From Pirellulaceae bacterium (GTDB taxonomy: Bacteria > Planctomycetota > Planctomycetia > Pirellulales > Pirellulaceae): a stretch of DNA of 64,000 nucleotides. Made by a program: the position numbers and the translations under genes. The notes beneath the pieces are model-generated. The model saw only the letters and a program-made list of their open reading frames with translations. It had not been told where the DNA came from and ran no database searches. The DNA lies in NCBI GenBank assembly GCA_022448315.1, contig JAKVCA010000031.1, positions 1 to 64,000 on the forward strand. Reading direction: 5' to 3'. Below are positions 35,092 through 45,368 of the stretch, in pieces (positions within the stretch are counted from its first letter, which is position 1; each line of letters starts with the position of its first letter).

Positions 35092-37314
35092 ATGAACTCG
35101 GTTCGTTGGCTTTTCGTTGCCAGCGCTTGGTTGGCCCCCGCCTTCGCTTATGGCGGAGATTGGGCTTACTGGCGTGGTCCCGAGACAAACGGCATTTCGA
35201 GAGAAAAGAACCTCGTTTCTGACTGGTCTCTCGAAACGGGAAAAAATGTTCTTTGGACTTCCGATATCGGTGGCCGTGCGACCCCTTGCGTTCTGAATGG
35301 TCGCGTCTATCTCAACTGCCGGACCCCGGAAGATGTTTCCGAGCAGTCCGATGAGAAAATCGATGCCCAGCAGCGAGTGGTTTGTTGGGATGCCAAGACG
35401 GGTGAGTTGCTCTGGGAAGATCGGTTCAACGTCTTTCTGACCGATATTCCTGCCCCGAGAGTGGGCTGGGCTTCGGTAACCGGCGATACAGATTCGGGCA
35501 ATGTGATCACACATACGGTGGACGGGTTGTTGCGTTGCTACACGCCTGATGGTGATATCGTTTGGGAACATTCCATGTTTGAAGAATATGGAAAAATCTC
35601 AGGCTACGGTGGTCGAACGCAGACTCCTATCATCGACGAAAATCGCGTGATTGTCGGCTATCTGGCGGCGAACTGGGGAGACACCAAAGGCCCAGCTCCG
35701 AAACACTCATTCTATGCATTTGACAAAGATACAGGGGAACTCCTCTGGGTCTCCGCTCCGGGCGGGGCACCTCAGGATACCATTTACACGAATCCGACAA
35801 TTGCGGTGATCAACGGTCAGCGAATGCTGATCTGTGGAAACGCGGATGGTGGATGTTACGCGATCAACGCCAGGACTGGACAACCCATCTGGGGCTTCCG
35901 AATGTCGCTGCGGGGACTGAACTCATCTCCGGTGGTCGATGGCAATTATGTTTACATTTCCCACGGTGAAGACAACATTGACACGTCGGAACTTGGACTC
36001 GGCCGAATCCAGTGCATCGATGCGACGGGCACCGGGGATGTGACCGAAACTCACTCGGTCTGGAGAGTCGATGGGATCAAGTCGGGGTATGCCGGCTTGC
36101 TGGTCAAAGATGGGATTCTGTACGTCGTTGAAGACATCGGAAACCTGATTGCTTTCGATGCCAAAACGGGTGAGACGCTTTGGACTTACAACATTGGTAC
36201 GGTTGGAAAAGGTTCACCAGTTTGGGCCGATGGGAAACTTTATGTGATGGAGGTGAATGGTCGCATTCACACCCTCAAGCCAAGCCGAGAAAAGTGCGAA
36301 GAACTTTCCCTCGTGGAATTGAAGGCCACCACTTCGGAAGGGATGGATGAAATCTATGCATCCCCCGCGATTTCCGATGGTCGGATTTTCTTTGTGACAC
36401 GCGATCGAACCATTTGTGTCGGTGATGAATCGGTGGAAGCGGCAAGCGACCCCATTCCACCTCTTCCCGATGAATCACCGGTCGGCGATAAGGTTGCGCT
36501 CTTGCAAATGCGACCCTACGAGGTCGAGGTTCAAGCCGGCGAATCGGTTGAATTCAAGCTGATGGCTTATGATGCCAACGGTCGACTGATTGAAGAATCT
36601 TCGCCCACTCTGGAGGCAGATGCCGGTTTGACTGGAACGACCGTAGACGGTTCGACACTGCAAACCGACGCGGATGGCGGCGACCGAGGAGGAAAGGTGA
36701 CGGCGAAAGTCGGAGATCTGTCCGCTTCGGCTCGCGTCAGAGTTTTCCCCGCCCTGCCATGGATGTGGGATTTCGAAGGCTTCGGTGATAGCCAAGTGCC
36801 TTCGACGTGGATTCGAGCCTTCAAGAAGATCAATCCAGACACGGTGGATGAAAGCCGAGTCATGCGGGCAAGTCCGGGTAAAGGCAAGCCGGGGCATTTC
36901 GTCCTGTTTGGCCCGAGCGCCATGAGTGGGTACACCATTCAGGCGGATGTTCGGATGTCCGAAGAGAAAAGACGGCTGCCTAATCTTGGCCTGCTCAACC
37001 AGAGATATTGCTTCGTGCTGAAGGGCAATACGAGCAAGATTTCACTGCAGACTTGGCAGGCGCATCTGCGGTTGGATTCCGAAAAACGATTCAGGCTGGA
37101 TCCTGATGTCTGGTACACCATGAAGCTCAAAGTGACCGAAACGGACGATGGTGCTTTGGTTCAGGGGAAAGTTTGGGAGCGAGGTGAAGACGAACCCGCA
37201 GAGTGGTCAATCGAAGTGACCGATCCACATGCGAACACCCAGGGAAGCCCAGGCATATATGTTTACAATCTTGCGAATAGCTACTTCGATAACATCGTCG
37301 TTTCAAAGGACTAA
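35092..37314 (+). CDS. Secreted PQQ-like beta-propeller protein
   Basis: A 740-residue secreted protein. The signal peptide is about residues 1-20 (ends AYGGD). The body holds repeated beta-propeller blades with the signature Ala-x-Asp-x-x-Thr-Gly-x-x-x-Trp (for example [37 protein letters not shown]). From about residue 560 a LamG/DUF1080-like domain follows ([26 protein letters not shown]). In this phylum such proteins are usually annotated as outer membrane biogenesis BamB-like or PQQ-dependent enzymes; true PQQ binding is unproven. AGGGAG is the ribosome binding site. The next gene, of the same type, starts 4 bases after this stop. Confidence 0.88.
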   Translation: MNSVRWLFVASAWLAPAFAYGGDWAYWRGPETNGISREKNLVSDWSLETGKNVLWTSDIGGRATPCVLNGRVYLNCRTPEDVSEQSDEKIDAQQRVVCWDAKTGELLWEDRFNVFLTDIPAPRVGWASVTGDTDSGNVITHTVDGLLRCYTPDGDIVWEHSMFEEYGKISGYGGRTQTPIIDENRVIVGYLAANWGDTKGPAPKHSFYAFDKDTGELLWVSAPGGAPQDTIYTNPTIAVINGQRMLICGNADGGCYAINARTGQPIWGFRMSLRGLNSSPVVDGNYVYISHGEDNIDTSELGLGRIQCIDATGTGDVTETHSVWRVDGIKSGYAGLLVKDGILYVVEDIGNLIAFDAKTGETLWTYNIGTVGKGSPVWADGKLYVMEVNGRIHTLKPSREKCEELSLVELKATTSEGMDEIYASPAISDGRIFFVTRDRTICVGDESVEAASDPIPPLPDESPVGDKVALLQMRPYEVEVQAGESVEFKLMAYDANGRLIEESSPTLEADAGLTGTTVDGSTLQTDADGGDRGGKVTAKVGDLSASARVRVFPALPWMWDFEGFGDSQVPSTWIRAFKKINPDTVDESRVMRASPGKGKPGHFVLFGPSAMSGYTIQADVRMSEEKRRLPNLGLLNQRYCFVLKGNTSKISLQTWQAHLRLDSEKRFRLDPDVWYTMKLKVTETDDGALVQGKVWERGEDEPAEWSIEVTDPHANTQGSPGIYVYNLANSYFDNIVVSKD

Positions 37315-37318
37315 AACC

Positions 37319-39043
37319 ATGCGACTTGGAAACACATCTCTTTGGACGTTGGCCTTGGTGGTGACCTTGTCGGTCTTCATTGGTTGCGTTCCAGCTGAAA
37401 ATAATACTGCCGGTGGCCCGTCTACTGAGAGTGACGGTGAGGTCGCCGACGAAGTTGAGGCCGTGGAGGTCACGACCGTGGAAGAGTCGGTCGATCCCGA
37501 TGAGGCCGCGGCTCCCGAAGAGTCCGCGGAACCTGTCGAAACGGTGGAAGAGGTCTCTGAAGAGGCAGCCGAATCGACCGTTACCGGCGATTGGCAGATG
37601 TGGGGTGGCTCAATCGACAGGAACATGGTCAACGATACCTCACCCTTGAACATCGACTTTGACCCCGAGGATGGGACCCATGTGCTCTGGGAATCAAAAC
37701 TGGGTTCGCAGAGCTACGGGAACCCCGTTGTTTCCGGCGGCAAAGTTTTCGTAGGGACCAACAATGGTGGTGGCTATAGGCCTCAGCACCCCTCAGATCA
37801 GGATCGGGGTGTTTTGCTCTGTTTCGATGAGGAATCCGGGGAATTTCTCTGGCAGTTGACTCGCGAAAAGTTGGCGCAGGGACGTGTGAATGATTGGCCC
37901 CTGCAAGGAATCTGTTCTTCGCCCGTGGTGGAGGGCGACCGACTTTACGTGGTCACCAATCGATGCGAATTGATGTGTGTTGATGCCAACGGATTCCTTG
38001 ATGGTGAGAACAACGGACCCTACACGGATGAAGTGGACAGCGAAAAGGAAGATGCGGATATCATCTGGTCGCTTGACATGATTGAAGAGCTGGGTGTCTT
38101 CCCACATAACTTGGCGACCAGTTCTCCAGTGGTTTACGGCGACTTGATCTATCTGGTCACCAGCAATGGTGTGGATGAGGCTCATCTTGAAATCCCATCG
38201 CCTCGAGCCCCTTGTTTCCTCGCCGTGAATAAAAATACGGGTGAAGTGGTTTGGGAGGACAATACTCCCTTCGACACCATCCTTCACGGCCAATGGGGGT
38301 CCCCTGCGGTAGGAGTTGTCAATGGCAAAGCTCAGGTCTACATGCCCGGCGGCGACGGCTGGTTGTATGCCATGGATGCCGAAACGGGTGAACAAATCTG
38401 GAAATTCGATTTGAACCCCAAGGATACGAAATGGGAATTGGGAGGTCGTGGAAGTCGTAACGCCATCATCTCCACGCCGGTTTTCTATGAAAACAGTGTC
38501 ATCTTGGCGGTAGGCCAAGATCCGGAACACGGCGAAGGTGTGGGGCATCTTTACAGGATTGATGCGACCAAGACGGGTGATATCAGCCCACAACTTGGCG
38601 AAATTGGAACCGAAGGTGAGCCCAATCCGAATTCCGGTGAGATCTGGCATTACGGTGGCGCGGATGAAGATGGATCGGTAACCGGGAAAGAGGGCAGCGA
38701 TATCTTCCGCCGAACCATTTCAACGGTTGCCGTCGCCGGTGGCTTGGTTGTTGCTCCGGATTTGAGTGGTCGGATCCACTGTGTCGATGTCGAGAATGGC
38801 AAACGCTATTGGGAAGCCGATCTTCTCGCAGCCACCTGGGGGTCGCCAATGGTGGCCGACAACAAGATCTTTATCGGTGACGAGGACGGCGAATTGACGA
38901 TTTTCAAGTTGTCGCAGGAGCTGGAGCCTATTCGAGAAGAGATTCTCTTCAAGTCCTCGATCTACAGTACTCCGACCATTGCGAATGGTGTGATGTACGT
39001 CGCGGATCGGTCAACACTCTACGCCATCAAAATCGTCGACTAG
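37319..39043 (+). CDS. PQQ-like beta-propeller lipoprotein
   Basis: A 574-residue lipoprotein. The start at 37319 is chosen because it gives the lipoprotein signal [20 protein letters not shown] followed by Ile-Gly-Cys; the longer frame from 37229 overlaps the preceding gene. An acidic Glu/Val-rich linker (about residues 30-90) leads to the propeller, with blades such as [23 protein letters not shown] and [13 protein letters not shown]. It is co-transcribed with the propeller protein at 35092. The membrane anchor and paralogous partner suggest a two-component surface assembly; the function is unknown. Confidence 0.88.
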   Translation: MRLGNTSLWTLALVVTLSVFIGCVPAENNTAGGPSTESDGEVADEVEAVEVTTVEESVDPDEAAAPEESAEPVETVEEVSEEAAESTVTGDWQMWGGSIDRNMVNDTSPLNIDFDPEDGTHVLWESKLGSQSYGNPVVSGGKVFVGTNNGGGYRPQHPSDQDRGVLLCFDEESGEFLWQLTREKLAQGRVNDWPLQGICSSPVVEGDRLYVVTNRCELMCVDANGFLDGENNGPYTDEVDSEKEDADIIWSLDMIEELGVFPHNLATSSPVVYGDLIYLVTSNGVDEAHLEIPSPRAPCFLAVNKNTGEVVWEDNTPFDTILHGQWGSPAVGVVNGKAQVYMPGGDGWLYAMDAETGEQIWKFDLNPKDTKWELGGRGSRNAIISTPVFYENSVILAVGQDPEHGEGVGHLYRIDATKTGDISPQLGEIGTEGEPNPNSGEIWHYGGADEDGSVTGKEGSDIFRRTISTVAVAGGLVVAPDLSGRIHCVDVENGKRYWEADLLAATWGSPMVADNKIFIGDEDGELTIFKLSQELEPIREEILFKSSIYSTPTIANGVMYVADRSTLYAIKIVD

Positions 39044-39073
39044 TCAGAATGCGACGAGAATTCAAAGTGAATG

Positions 39074-39109
39074 AAATCCACCCTTCGATTTCGTAGGGTG
39101 GATTTTTTT
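39074..39109 (+). terminator. Rho-independent terminator
   Basis: A perfect 11-bp stem AAATCCACCCT/AGGGTGGATTT with a 10-base loop, followed by a run of T residues, 30 bases after the propeller lipoprotein stop. Confidence 0.92.
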
Positions 39110-39238
39110 GTTCGTGCCAGATTCCGCGGTGGCTTTCGCCAGTGAGACAATCGCTCGAATCATTGTGGTCATTTGTTTTTCCTGCCGTTCCTGCTTAACC
39201 TTTAACGGAGGATCGTTGACCACGGGCATAGAAAGGTA

Positions 39239-39850
39239 ATGGTAATCAAGATGGCTCAGAAGGCATTACTCCTTTATTTTTTGGCCACGGCGAGTGGGTT
39301 TGCATTCGGGGCAACGCACGTTTTACCGGATGACACGATCCATCGAAATCTCCAGGTGGTGGTCAAGGAGGATGCGATCGAAGTGGTCGTTGAATTGGGG
39401 ATGAATGATCATACGATTCGACAACTGGGAAAAAAGATCGATGGCAAAAAGGATTGGTCGCCGAGTGAATTGGAGCTTTCTCGATTGTTCACCAAGGTGG
39501 CCGCCGCCGCCGTAGCAACAAACCTTGAACTGCTTGTGGATGGAGAGCGGCTCCCGTTGGTTCTGATAAGTGATGAGCCTGCGGGAAAACATCACCAGAC
39601 ATCGCGGTTTGTCTATCGCGCGACGGTCAACGGTTGGAACAAAAAGAGTCAGGTCACATTGGCGGATGGGAATTGGACCGACCTTTACGGGCAGGCGCGT
39701 GTGGCGGTTAAGAGTAAAGGAGTCAAGTTGCTCGATGCCAACGCCGCGTTGCTGGTGGTCCGTGCTGAGCCGATTGAATTGGACGAGCTTACCAGCAAAG
39801 AGCGGACCGAAATGTTGACGATTCGGGCGGTGGTCGGCCCTTCAACGTGA
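39239..39850 (+). CDS. Secreted hypothetical protein
   Basis: A 203-residue protein with a signal peptide (about residues 1-26, ALLLYFLATASGFAFGATH). The mature part mixes acidic and basic residues and contains LELLVDGERLPL and YRATVNGWNKKSQVTLADG, suggesting a small beta-rich domain. No family is recognised. The start may also be the ATG at 39251. It stands between a terminator and the next lipoprotein gene, on the same strand; the gap to that gene is about 120 bases, so they may be co-transcribed. Confidence 0.65.
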   Translation: MVIKMAQKALLLYFLATASGFAFGATHVLPDDTIHRNLQVVVKEDAIEVVVELGMNDHTIRQLGKKIDGKKDWSPSELELSRLFTKVAAAAVATNLELLVDGERLPLVLISDEPAGKHHQTSRFVYRATVNGWNKKSQVTLADGNWTDLYGQARVAVKSKGVKLLDANAALLVVRAEPIELDELTSKERTEMLTIRAVVGPST

Positions 39851-39974
39851 TGGGGAAAATGGGCTGAACCGTAAAACAAAGGACTGTCGGAAGGATGCAA
39901 GGATCGGGATTGCCAGACCCTCTGGATGCACTTCATCAGTGATAGTGGGATCATAGAACATGTGGAGGCCCTTG

Positions 39975-42248
39975 ATGCTTCGAACTGACATCTTCAGATC
40001 AGGACTGCTGGTCGCCTTTGCTGGAACGATTCTTGTGGGGTTCGGTTGTCAAGGCTCGAACGAATCTCCCGCGACGGTCGTCGAAAAGAGCAGTGGTTCC
40101 GAACGAGCAGAATCGTTGAGTGAAATCTCGGCTCCGCCGGAAGAAAATTCCACGTCGAGGGCAGAGCGATCAGGCAAGGAGCCAACCGAACCTGCCAACC
40201 AAGGTCAGGTGGAGAAGCCACCGGTAGCTCCGAGCTCCCCCAGTCCGTATGCATCGGTCGGTGATCCGTTCCAGATGCTAAGAACCGCGATGGAAATGCA
40301 AGGCGAAAGTCGTCGAGCAATCACCTTGGCTCAGGCTCAGAGGTGGGAAGAAGCAGAGTCGCTGCTTGCGTCGCTCATTGAAAAAGCGCCTTATCTTTCT
40401 GAGTACCATTACAACCTCGCTTGTATTCTTGCCTTGCAAGGAAAAAAGGATGAGGCAATGGTGCGTCTTGCGGATGCGGTTGAGGCTGGGTTCGTCGAGC
40501 CAGAGCACATCGCCGCGGACGTCGACCTCGTCAGCTTGAGGGCAGAGCCCGATTTTCAGAAGATCCTGCAACGAGCAGCAAGTTTGCAATCGCAGCCGTT
40601 TACGGCTGTGGCCCCCTCCCCTGCCCCTGTCGAACCGGAGACACAGGTTGCACGCATTGGCGCTGAGCAGTCGGTCATGGATGGTCGATTCAAATTGATA
40701 CGAACTTCTATCGATTGGAGTCAACCGCCCGAAGCCACGGCTGAATTTCCTGTTCAGGGACACGGCGAAGTAGGTGAATTACTGAGGAAATGGCATGCGG
40801 AAGGGACTGCTGCAGGAAATTGGGGAGACATCTACGACAACTGCGATCGCATTCACTCCAAGCACAATCATCTCGAATTTGGAGGGCTGACCCGGATCAA
40901 GCCGCTCAAGAGTATCGATAAATTTTGGCCCTATGGGCTGCAGACGTTGATGCTTCATGACGGTGTTGTGATTGGTAATTCTTCAACGGCGGCAACAGGC
41001 AACCCGCTTTGGAGAAGCAATCCTAGACGTGCCTATGTGAATGCAGGGCAGACCCGAAAGCTTTATCTGCAGTACACCTCCAATCATCTTTATCTTTATC
41101 CGGAGCACAAAGATTACCGTGCGAACCATGAGGGCGATGTCTTTCCAGCAAACACGCCTTACGTCATCATGAGTCAAGGTTCGTCTTATACCGATAAACC
41201 GTTCATGGATGCGTTGTTTTGTACGCTGGCCGCTTTTCAACCCGAGGTTAAAAAGCGACTCGTTGACGGGGGGGCCATTGCTCCGACTTTGCAATGGATC
41301 TTTCGGCGAAGTAACAAGAATATCCCCGATGATTCAACCTATCTCACAGGCCTTGCCCACCCTGCTGCCTTCAAGAAGGAACAGTTGGATCCGTTGGCCA
41401 TGATTCAGCGAGCTCATGATCTCCGGGAAGACCAACTGCCCCCCTTGGTGCGTCTTAAAGTTGTGCAGGAAGACCAGGGGCAAGTGGGGCGTGACTATTT
41501 TGATGTCGCCAATCGGATTCGCCTGTTCGATACGCCTTGTGCCGTCGCACGTGTCTATCGTACGTTGCAGCCGACGACGAAGATGATTGTTTCTGCAGAA
41601 GAGAGTTATGACCTCAACGGTTTGCCACTCACGTTCCACTGGAAGGTTTTGAGTGGTGATGAACAACAGATTTTCATTCGGCCCTTGGACGCTCAGGGAA
41701 AAGTGGTTGAACTGACCATCCCCTATACGGCTCAACACCCGATTCTGCCCGACTCCAATTTGATGTCGAATCGTATTGAAATCGGCGCTTTTGTCCACAA
41801 CGGACACCACTACAGTGCACCCGCGTTTGTGACCTATTTTTCATTAAACAACGAAGAGAGGGTCTACGACGCCACCGGCACCATTCAAGAGGTGATCTAC
41901 CGTGGTGGAATCGACAAGGGAAATTATGTGGACCCCATGATCGATGCGCCTAAAAGTTGGCGTGACGAGTATCGCTACGCCGAGGACGGGACACTGCTTG
42001 GCTGGACGCGTTCGATCGAGGGGCGAGAGGATGAATTCACCCAGGAGGGCTTGCTCGTCACTCAAAGGGATAGCCAGGGGCGTCCGACTGAAGGCGCGTT
42101 GGTCGAGTATTTCCCTGTTCCACTTGAGACGCGACCCATGATCCGGCTGGATTATCGAGCCTCGGATCGTCGAGTCAAAATTCGTTATTCAGGGCCCGAC
42201 GATATGCTGGGAGAAGCTGATACCCTCCCCGTTGGTTCTTCCGGGTGA
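39975..42248 (+). CDS. Large lipoprotein with TPR-like segment, function unknown
   Basis: A 757-residue lipoprotein. The start at 39975 is chosen because GGAGG lies 6 bases upstream and the signal (MLRTDIFRSGLLVAFAGTIL, then VGFGC) ends in a lipobox Cys. A Ser/Glu/Pro-rich linker (about 30-80) is followed by a TPR-like pair (EYHYNLACILALQGKKDEAM) and a long C-terminal region of no recognised family with Trp/Tyr-rich beta patterns (YRANHEGDVFPANTPY; LTFHWKVLSGDE). It may bind ligands at the outer membrane. It lies upstream of a convergent membrane protease gene. Confidence 0.7.
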   Translation: MLRTDIFRSGLLVAFAGTILVGFGCQGSNESPATVVEKSSGSERAESLSEISAPPEENSTSRAERSGKEPTEPANQGQVEKPPVAPSSPSPYASVGDPFQMLRTAMEMQGESRRAITLAQAQRWEEAESLLASLIEKAPYLSEYHYNLACILALQGKKDEAMVRLADAVEAGFVEPEHIAADVDLVSLRAEPDFQKILQRAASLQSQPFTAVAPSPAPVEPETQVARIGAEQSVMDGRFKLIRTSIDWSQPPEATAEFPVQGHGEVGELLRKWHAEGTAAGNWGDIYDNCDRIHSKHNHLEFGGLTRIKPLKSIDKFWPYGLQTLMLHDGVVIGNSSTAATGNPLWRSNPRRAYVNAGQTRKLYLQYTSNHLYLYPEHKDYRANHEGDVFPANTPYVIMSQGSSYTDKPFMDALFCTLAAFQPEVKKRLVDGGAIAPTLQWIFRRSNKNIPDDSTYLTGLAHPAAFKKEQLDPLAMIQRAHDLREDQLPPLVRLKVVQEDQGQVGRDYFDVANRIRLFDTPCAVARVYRTLQPTTKMIVSAEESYDLNGLPLTFHWKVLSGDEQQIFIRPLDAQGKVVELTIPYTAQHPILPDSNLMSNRIEIGAFVHNGHHYSAPAFVTYFSLNNEERVYDATGTIQEVIYRGGIDKGNYVDPMIDAPKSWRDEYRYAEDGTLLGWTRSIEGREDEFTQEGLLVTQRDSQGRPTEGALVEYFPVPLETRPMIRLDYRASDRRVKIRYSGPDDMLGEADTLPVGSSG

Positions 42249-42316
42249 CACCTGTTCGAAGGGAAAGTTCGTTGGGTGGAAGTATCAGGCAATGAAGTTC
42301 TTTCCACTCACAGTCG

Positions 42317-43057
42317 TTACCACAAGTGCCAGGATCCCGTGGATAAAACATAGCCACCCAATAAAGCATTGGTCATGGCATGCGCCACGATACAGGCCCA
42401 CAAATTGCCGGTGCGGACCCATATCCAATGGACTCCCGCTCCCCAAACAATCGCCGAGAGGATCTCTGGATGGACCGCCGCAAACGCAACCGTTGTAAAC
42501 AGGCCGCTGACCAACGTGTACTTTCCATGGGCAACTCCCTCGAATGATTCATCGATCAGGTAACGAGCGAGGAAGCCCCTCCAGAAAATTTCTTCGATTA
42601 ATGGGACCAGCAGTACGAGGCCTATCATGCGAACGACAAGAAAGCCGAGTGTCTCGACTGTAAGAGGATGGAGTGTGGGGGAGAAGCCTGTCCGCTCCGA
42701 AGTCATGAAGTTCAATTGGATGACAGGTGCAATCTCGTTCTGAAGCCAATCGAGGCCGATCCAAATGGGACAACCGAGCGTTCCGAAAATCAGGGCGAGC
42801 GTCATTCCTTGGCGATTCCACTTCGGGATGGCTGAATGAAAAAATGCGACAAGCAGGGCCACGACGGCCGCCTTCATCGTGTACGCGGCGGGATAACCCA
42901 TCTTGGTGATGAGATCGGATTCTAGGCTCGTGAAGATCAGGTAGCCTGCCATGGGGGCTGCATAAGGGAGAAACCCCTGCTTGGAGGAAAACTGAAAAGT
43001 CGATGATGGATCGGAAGCGTGCGTCATGTTTAGCAAAGCGAGGGGAAGCTGAAGCAT
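42317..43057 (-). CDS. CPBP-family intramembrane metalloprotease (CAAX-protease related)
   Basis: A 246-residue polytopic membrane protein with about six hydrophobic segments. The CPBP/Abi signature is complete: EEIFWRG (the EExxxR motif), AAVHPE (second His) and AHAMTNALLG (HxxxN). The family includes CAAX prenyl proteases, bacteriocin self-immunity proteins and exosortase-associated proteases. The arrangement resembles the PEP-CTERM-associated CAAX subgroup, but no exosortase gene is in view. The start is uncertain between 43057 and 43027, both with poor ribosome binding sites. Confidence 0.85.
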   Translation of the reverse strand: MLQLPLALLNMTHASDPSSTFQFSSKQGFLPYAAPMAGYLIFTSLESDLITKMGYPAAYTMKAAVVALLVAFFHSAIPKWNRQGMTLALIFGTLGCPIWIGLDWLQNEIAPVIQLNFMTSERTGFSPTLHPLTVETLGFLVVRMIGLVLLVPLIEEIFWRGFLARYLIDESFEGVAHGKYTLVSGLFTTVAFAAVHPEILSAIVWGAGVHWIWVRTGNLWACIVAHAMTNALLGGYVLSTGSWHLW

Positions 43058-43440
43058 AAGTTTGGGAAGGTGTCGTATCTTTTCTACGAACTCGGACCGA
43101 GTTCACGATAAGCTTGTATATGTCCAAGTTTACTTTGAGTTTATTTCAACGAACGCTTTTTTCGTGTGCGCACTCCAATATCCCCTGGGAAGTGGCCAGT
43201 CATGACGGACGTAATGCGGGGAGAACCGAAAGTCGTTTCGGATCTTCGTCACTTTGGCATGCATGATGCGTCGTTAAATGGTTCATCTTCTCGCGGTCTC
43301 ACACCGGCAAAGAGGAAGCCATCAAGCTGTAATGGATGATGATCCTGTCTTCGATTATGATGACCCGCATCGGTTCAATCACTCCAGGCGTTTGAGCACC
43401 TCGCACTCATTCGTCATCCCTGCCAGTAAATGAAGTACTC
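43058..43440. other. Intergenic, no gene seen
   Basis: 383 bases between divergent genes (membrane protease on minus, FMN dehydrogenase on plus). It must contain promoters for both, but no convincing element, dyad or small gene was found by eye. Confidence 0.4.
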
Positions 43441-44604
43441 ATGGAATCTCATTTCAACTCCGAATATTCCTCGGTTGAATATCTGAGAGCGAAAGCAAAA
43501 TCGCGTATGCCCGGCTTTGCTTACGATTACTTGGCAGCTGGATGTTTTTCTGAAGTGAACCTTGCTCGGAATGCAAGCGATATCCGTCAGGTCCAGTTGA
43601 AGCCGTGGTATCTTCGGGACTTTGCTGGAGCCGAACAAACCACGGAGTTGTTTGGTGAGACGTATGACGCGCCGTTCGGCGTTGCTCCCGTCGGATTGCA
43701 AGGGCTCATGTGGCCGAAGGCTTGCCAGTATCTGGCTCAAGCTGCAGTCGATCACAATTTGCCCTTTACTCTTTCAACGGTCAGCACCGCGAGTATTGAG
43801 GAAATTTCAGAGATCACCCAGGGGCGATTTTGGTTTCAGCTATACCACCCTGCTGAGGATGATTTACGAGACAAGTTGCTAGAGAGAGCATGGGCAGCCG
43901 GCTGCCGCACGCTCGTGATTCTCGCGGACACGCCTACCTTTGCTTATCGCCCCAAAGAGATCCGGAATGGCTTGTCCATTCCTCCACGGATGACGCCACG
44001 CAACATCGTGCAAATGTTCAGAAGCCCTTCTTGGGCTTTGGGGCAGCTCATGGCGGGGAAGCCTGAATTCAAAACCATGAAGCCGTACATTCCCAAGGGG
44101 CTCAATATGAAGCACCTTGGACTTTTCATGAATAAGACCTTCTCAGGGCGGCTCACCGAGACCAAGATTGCCCACATTCGTGAGAAGTGGCAAGGAAATC
44201 TAGTGGTGAAGGGGATCGTGAATGCGGACGATGGCGAAATTGCCGTGAAGCACGGGCTTGATGGGATGATCGTTTCAAACCATGGGGGACGCCAATTGGA
44301 TCGAGGGCAAAGCACCCTTGTTCCGATGTATCAACTCGCGCCCGAATTCTCCAGCAAACTCAAAGTCATGATTGATGGCGGCATGTATAGCGGCGCAGAC
44401 ATCGCTGCTTGTTTGGCCTGCGGTGCCGATTTCACGTTCATGGGCCGCACACCCATGCTTGGGGTCTGTGCACTCGGAAGGTACGGCGGTCATCACACGT
44501 TTGAAATGCTCAAAAAGCAACTGCAGCAGGTCATGGAGCAAGTGGGTTGCGAGAAGGTGTGTGACTTGCCGAAGCACCTGATCTCGACCAGTGTGCCTAC
44601 CTAG
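43441..44604 (+). CDS. FMN-dependent alpha-hydroxy-acid dehydrogenase (lactate/glycolate oxidase family)
   Basis: A 387-residue TIM-barrel flavoenzyme that oxidises L-2-hydroxy acids. The catalytic His is His281 in SNHGGRQLD, and the FMN phosphate-binding segment is around ACGADFTFMGRTPML. The N-terminus (SRMPGFAYDYLAAGCFSE) and the 20-40-residue insert around ARPS/MFRSPSW are typical of LldD-type lactate dehydrogenases, but glycolate or another hydroxy acid is possible. It is monocistronic. As lactate is an expected microcompartment product, this enzyme could process it; the link is an inference. Confidence 0.9.
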   Translation: MESHFNSEYSSVEYLRAKAKSRMPGFAYDYLAAGCFSEVNLARNASDIRQVQLKPWYLRDFAGAEQTTELFGETYDAPFGVAPVGLQGLMWPKACQYLAQAAVDHNLPFTLSTVSTASIEEISEITQGRFWFQLYHPAEDDLRDKLLERAWAAGCRTLVILADTPTFAYRPKEIRNGLSIPPRMTPRNIVQMFRSPSWALGQLMAGKPEFKTMKPYIPKGLNMKHLGLFMNKTFSGRLTETKIAHIREKWQGNLVVKGIVNADDGEIAVKHGLDGMIVSNHGGRQLDRGQSTLVPMYQLAPEFSSKLKVMIDGGMYSGADIAACLACGADFTFMGRTPMLGVCALGRYGGHHTFEMLKKQLQQVMEQVGCEKVCDLPKHLISTSVPT

Positions 44605-44783
44605 ATCCCCAACGCTTTTCAAGTCTCGCGAATGGAAACGGGGTTTCCGTCCGTCATCCACGGAGAGTTGCCGGTCTCTGCGGAAGCCCTGAACTCATTG
44701 ATCAATTCGGTCTAACCGAGCGTCTGCGCATGGGTCCGAGACAGCACGTTTGCAGGAGGATGGCAAGAAGTTGCCGGTAGAAG

Positions 44784-44856
44784 TGGTCAGGGGCGGGTTC
44801 GAACCGCCGACACATGGATTTTCAGTCCATTGCTCTACCAACTGAGCTACCTGACC
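44784..44856 (-). tRNA. tRNA-Phe (anticodon GAA)
   Basis: A 73-nt cloverleaf on the minus strand. The acceptor GGTCAGG pairs with CCTGACC, with discriminator A. The D-arm contains AGCTCAGTTGGTAGAGC. The anticodon loop CTGAAAA gives anticodon GAA. The T-arm contains GGTTCGAACCC. The CCA end is not encoded. Confidence 0.97.
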
Positions 44857-45368
44857 CGAGATTTAGCGAAAGTTTCCCGCAGAGTGAGGACCTCACTTCT
44901 GGGGGGCAAACCGCCGCCCGCCGCATAAGTCCCAAAATGTAAGCAACGGGAGGTCAAGTGTCAATTCGACCTGAGTCACTCACTGAAAAAAGTCGGCGGA
45001 GGCGATTGCATAAAATGGAAAGAAACGGCTGGACGGACCTCGTTTCACCGAATGACCAAGCCAACGGAGCCGCGGATTGAACCAAAAATTGGACGTTTTG
45101 CAGAGTTTGGACTAACTTGGGTGAGGTGTTGCGGGGGCCAGAGATCTCCAGCGTGAGCGGCTTCGTATTGAAGAGGTCGGTTACCGGTGGAGGGTCCAAC
45201 CTCTGGTGTTTCCCCGTCGGACTGAGTTAAACTAATGGTCCAAACCAGTCCTGCGGTGGGGTTTTCCTCAGCGATCCAGGGTTCTCATCTTTTACCCATG
45301 GATTCAGGACCATTGTCTGCGTCTGTTGATCCTTTTCTGAATTCAAATTTCTCATGGTGGAGAATGAT
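44857..45368. other. Intergenic, no gene seen
   Basis: 512 bases between the minus-strand tRNA-Phe and the plus-strand prenyltransferase-repeat gene, so it should hold both promoters. An open frame on the minus strand (about 44954-45199) has no recognisable domain. No clear regulatory element was identified by eye. Confidence 0.4.
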
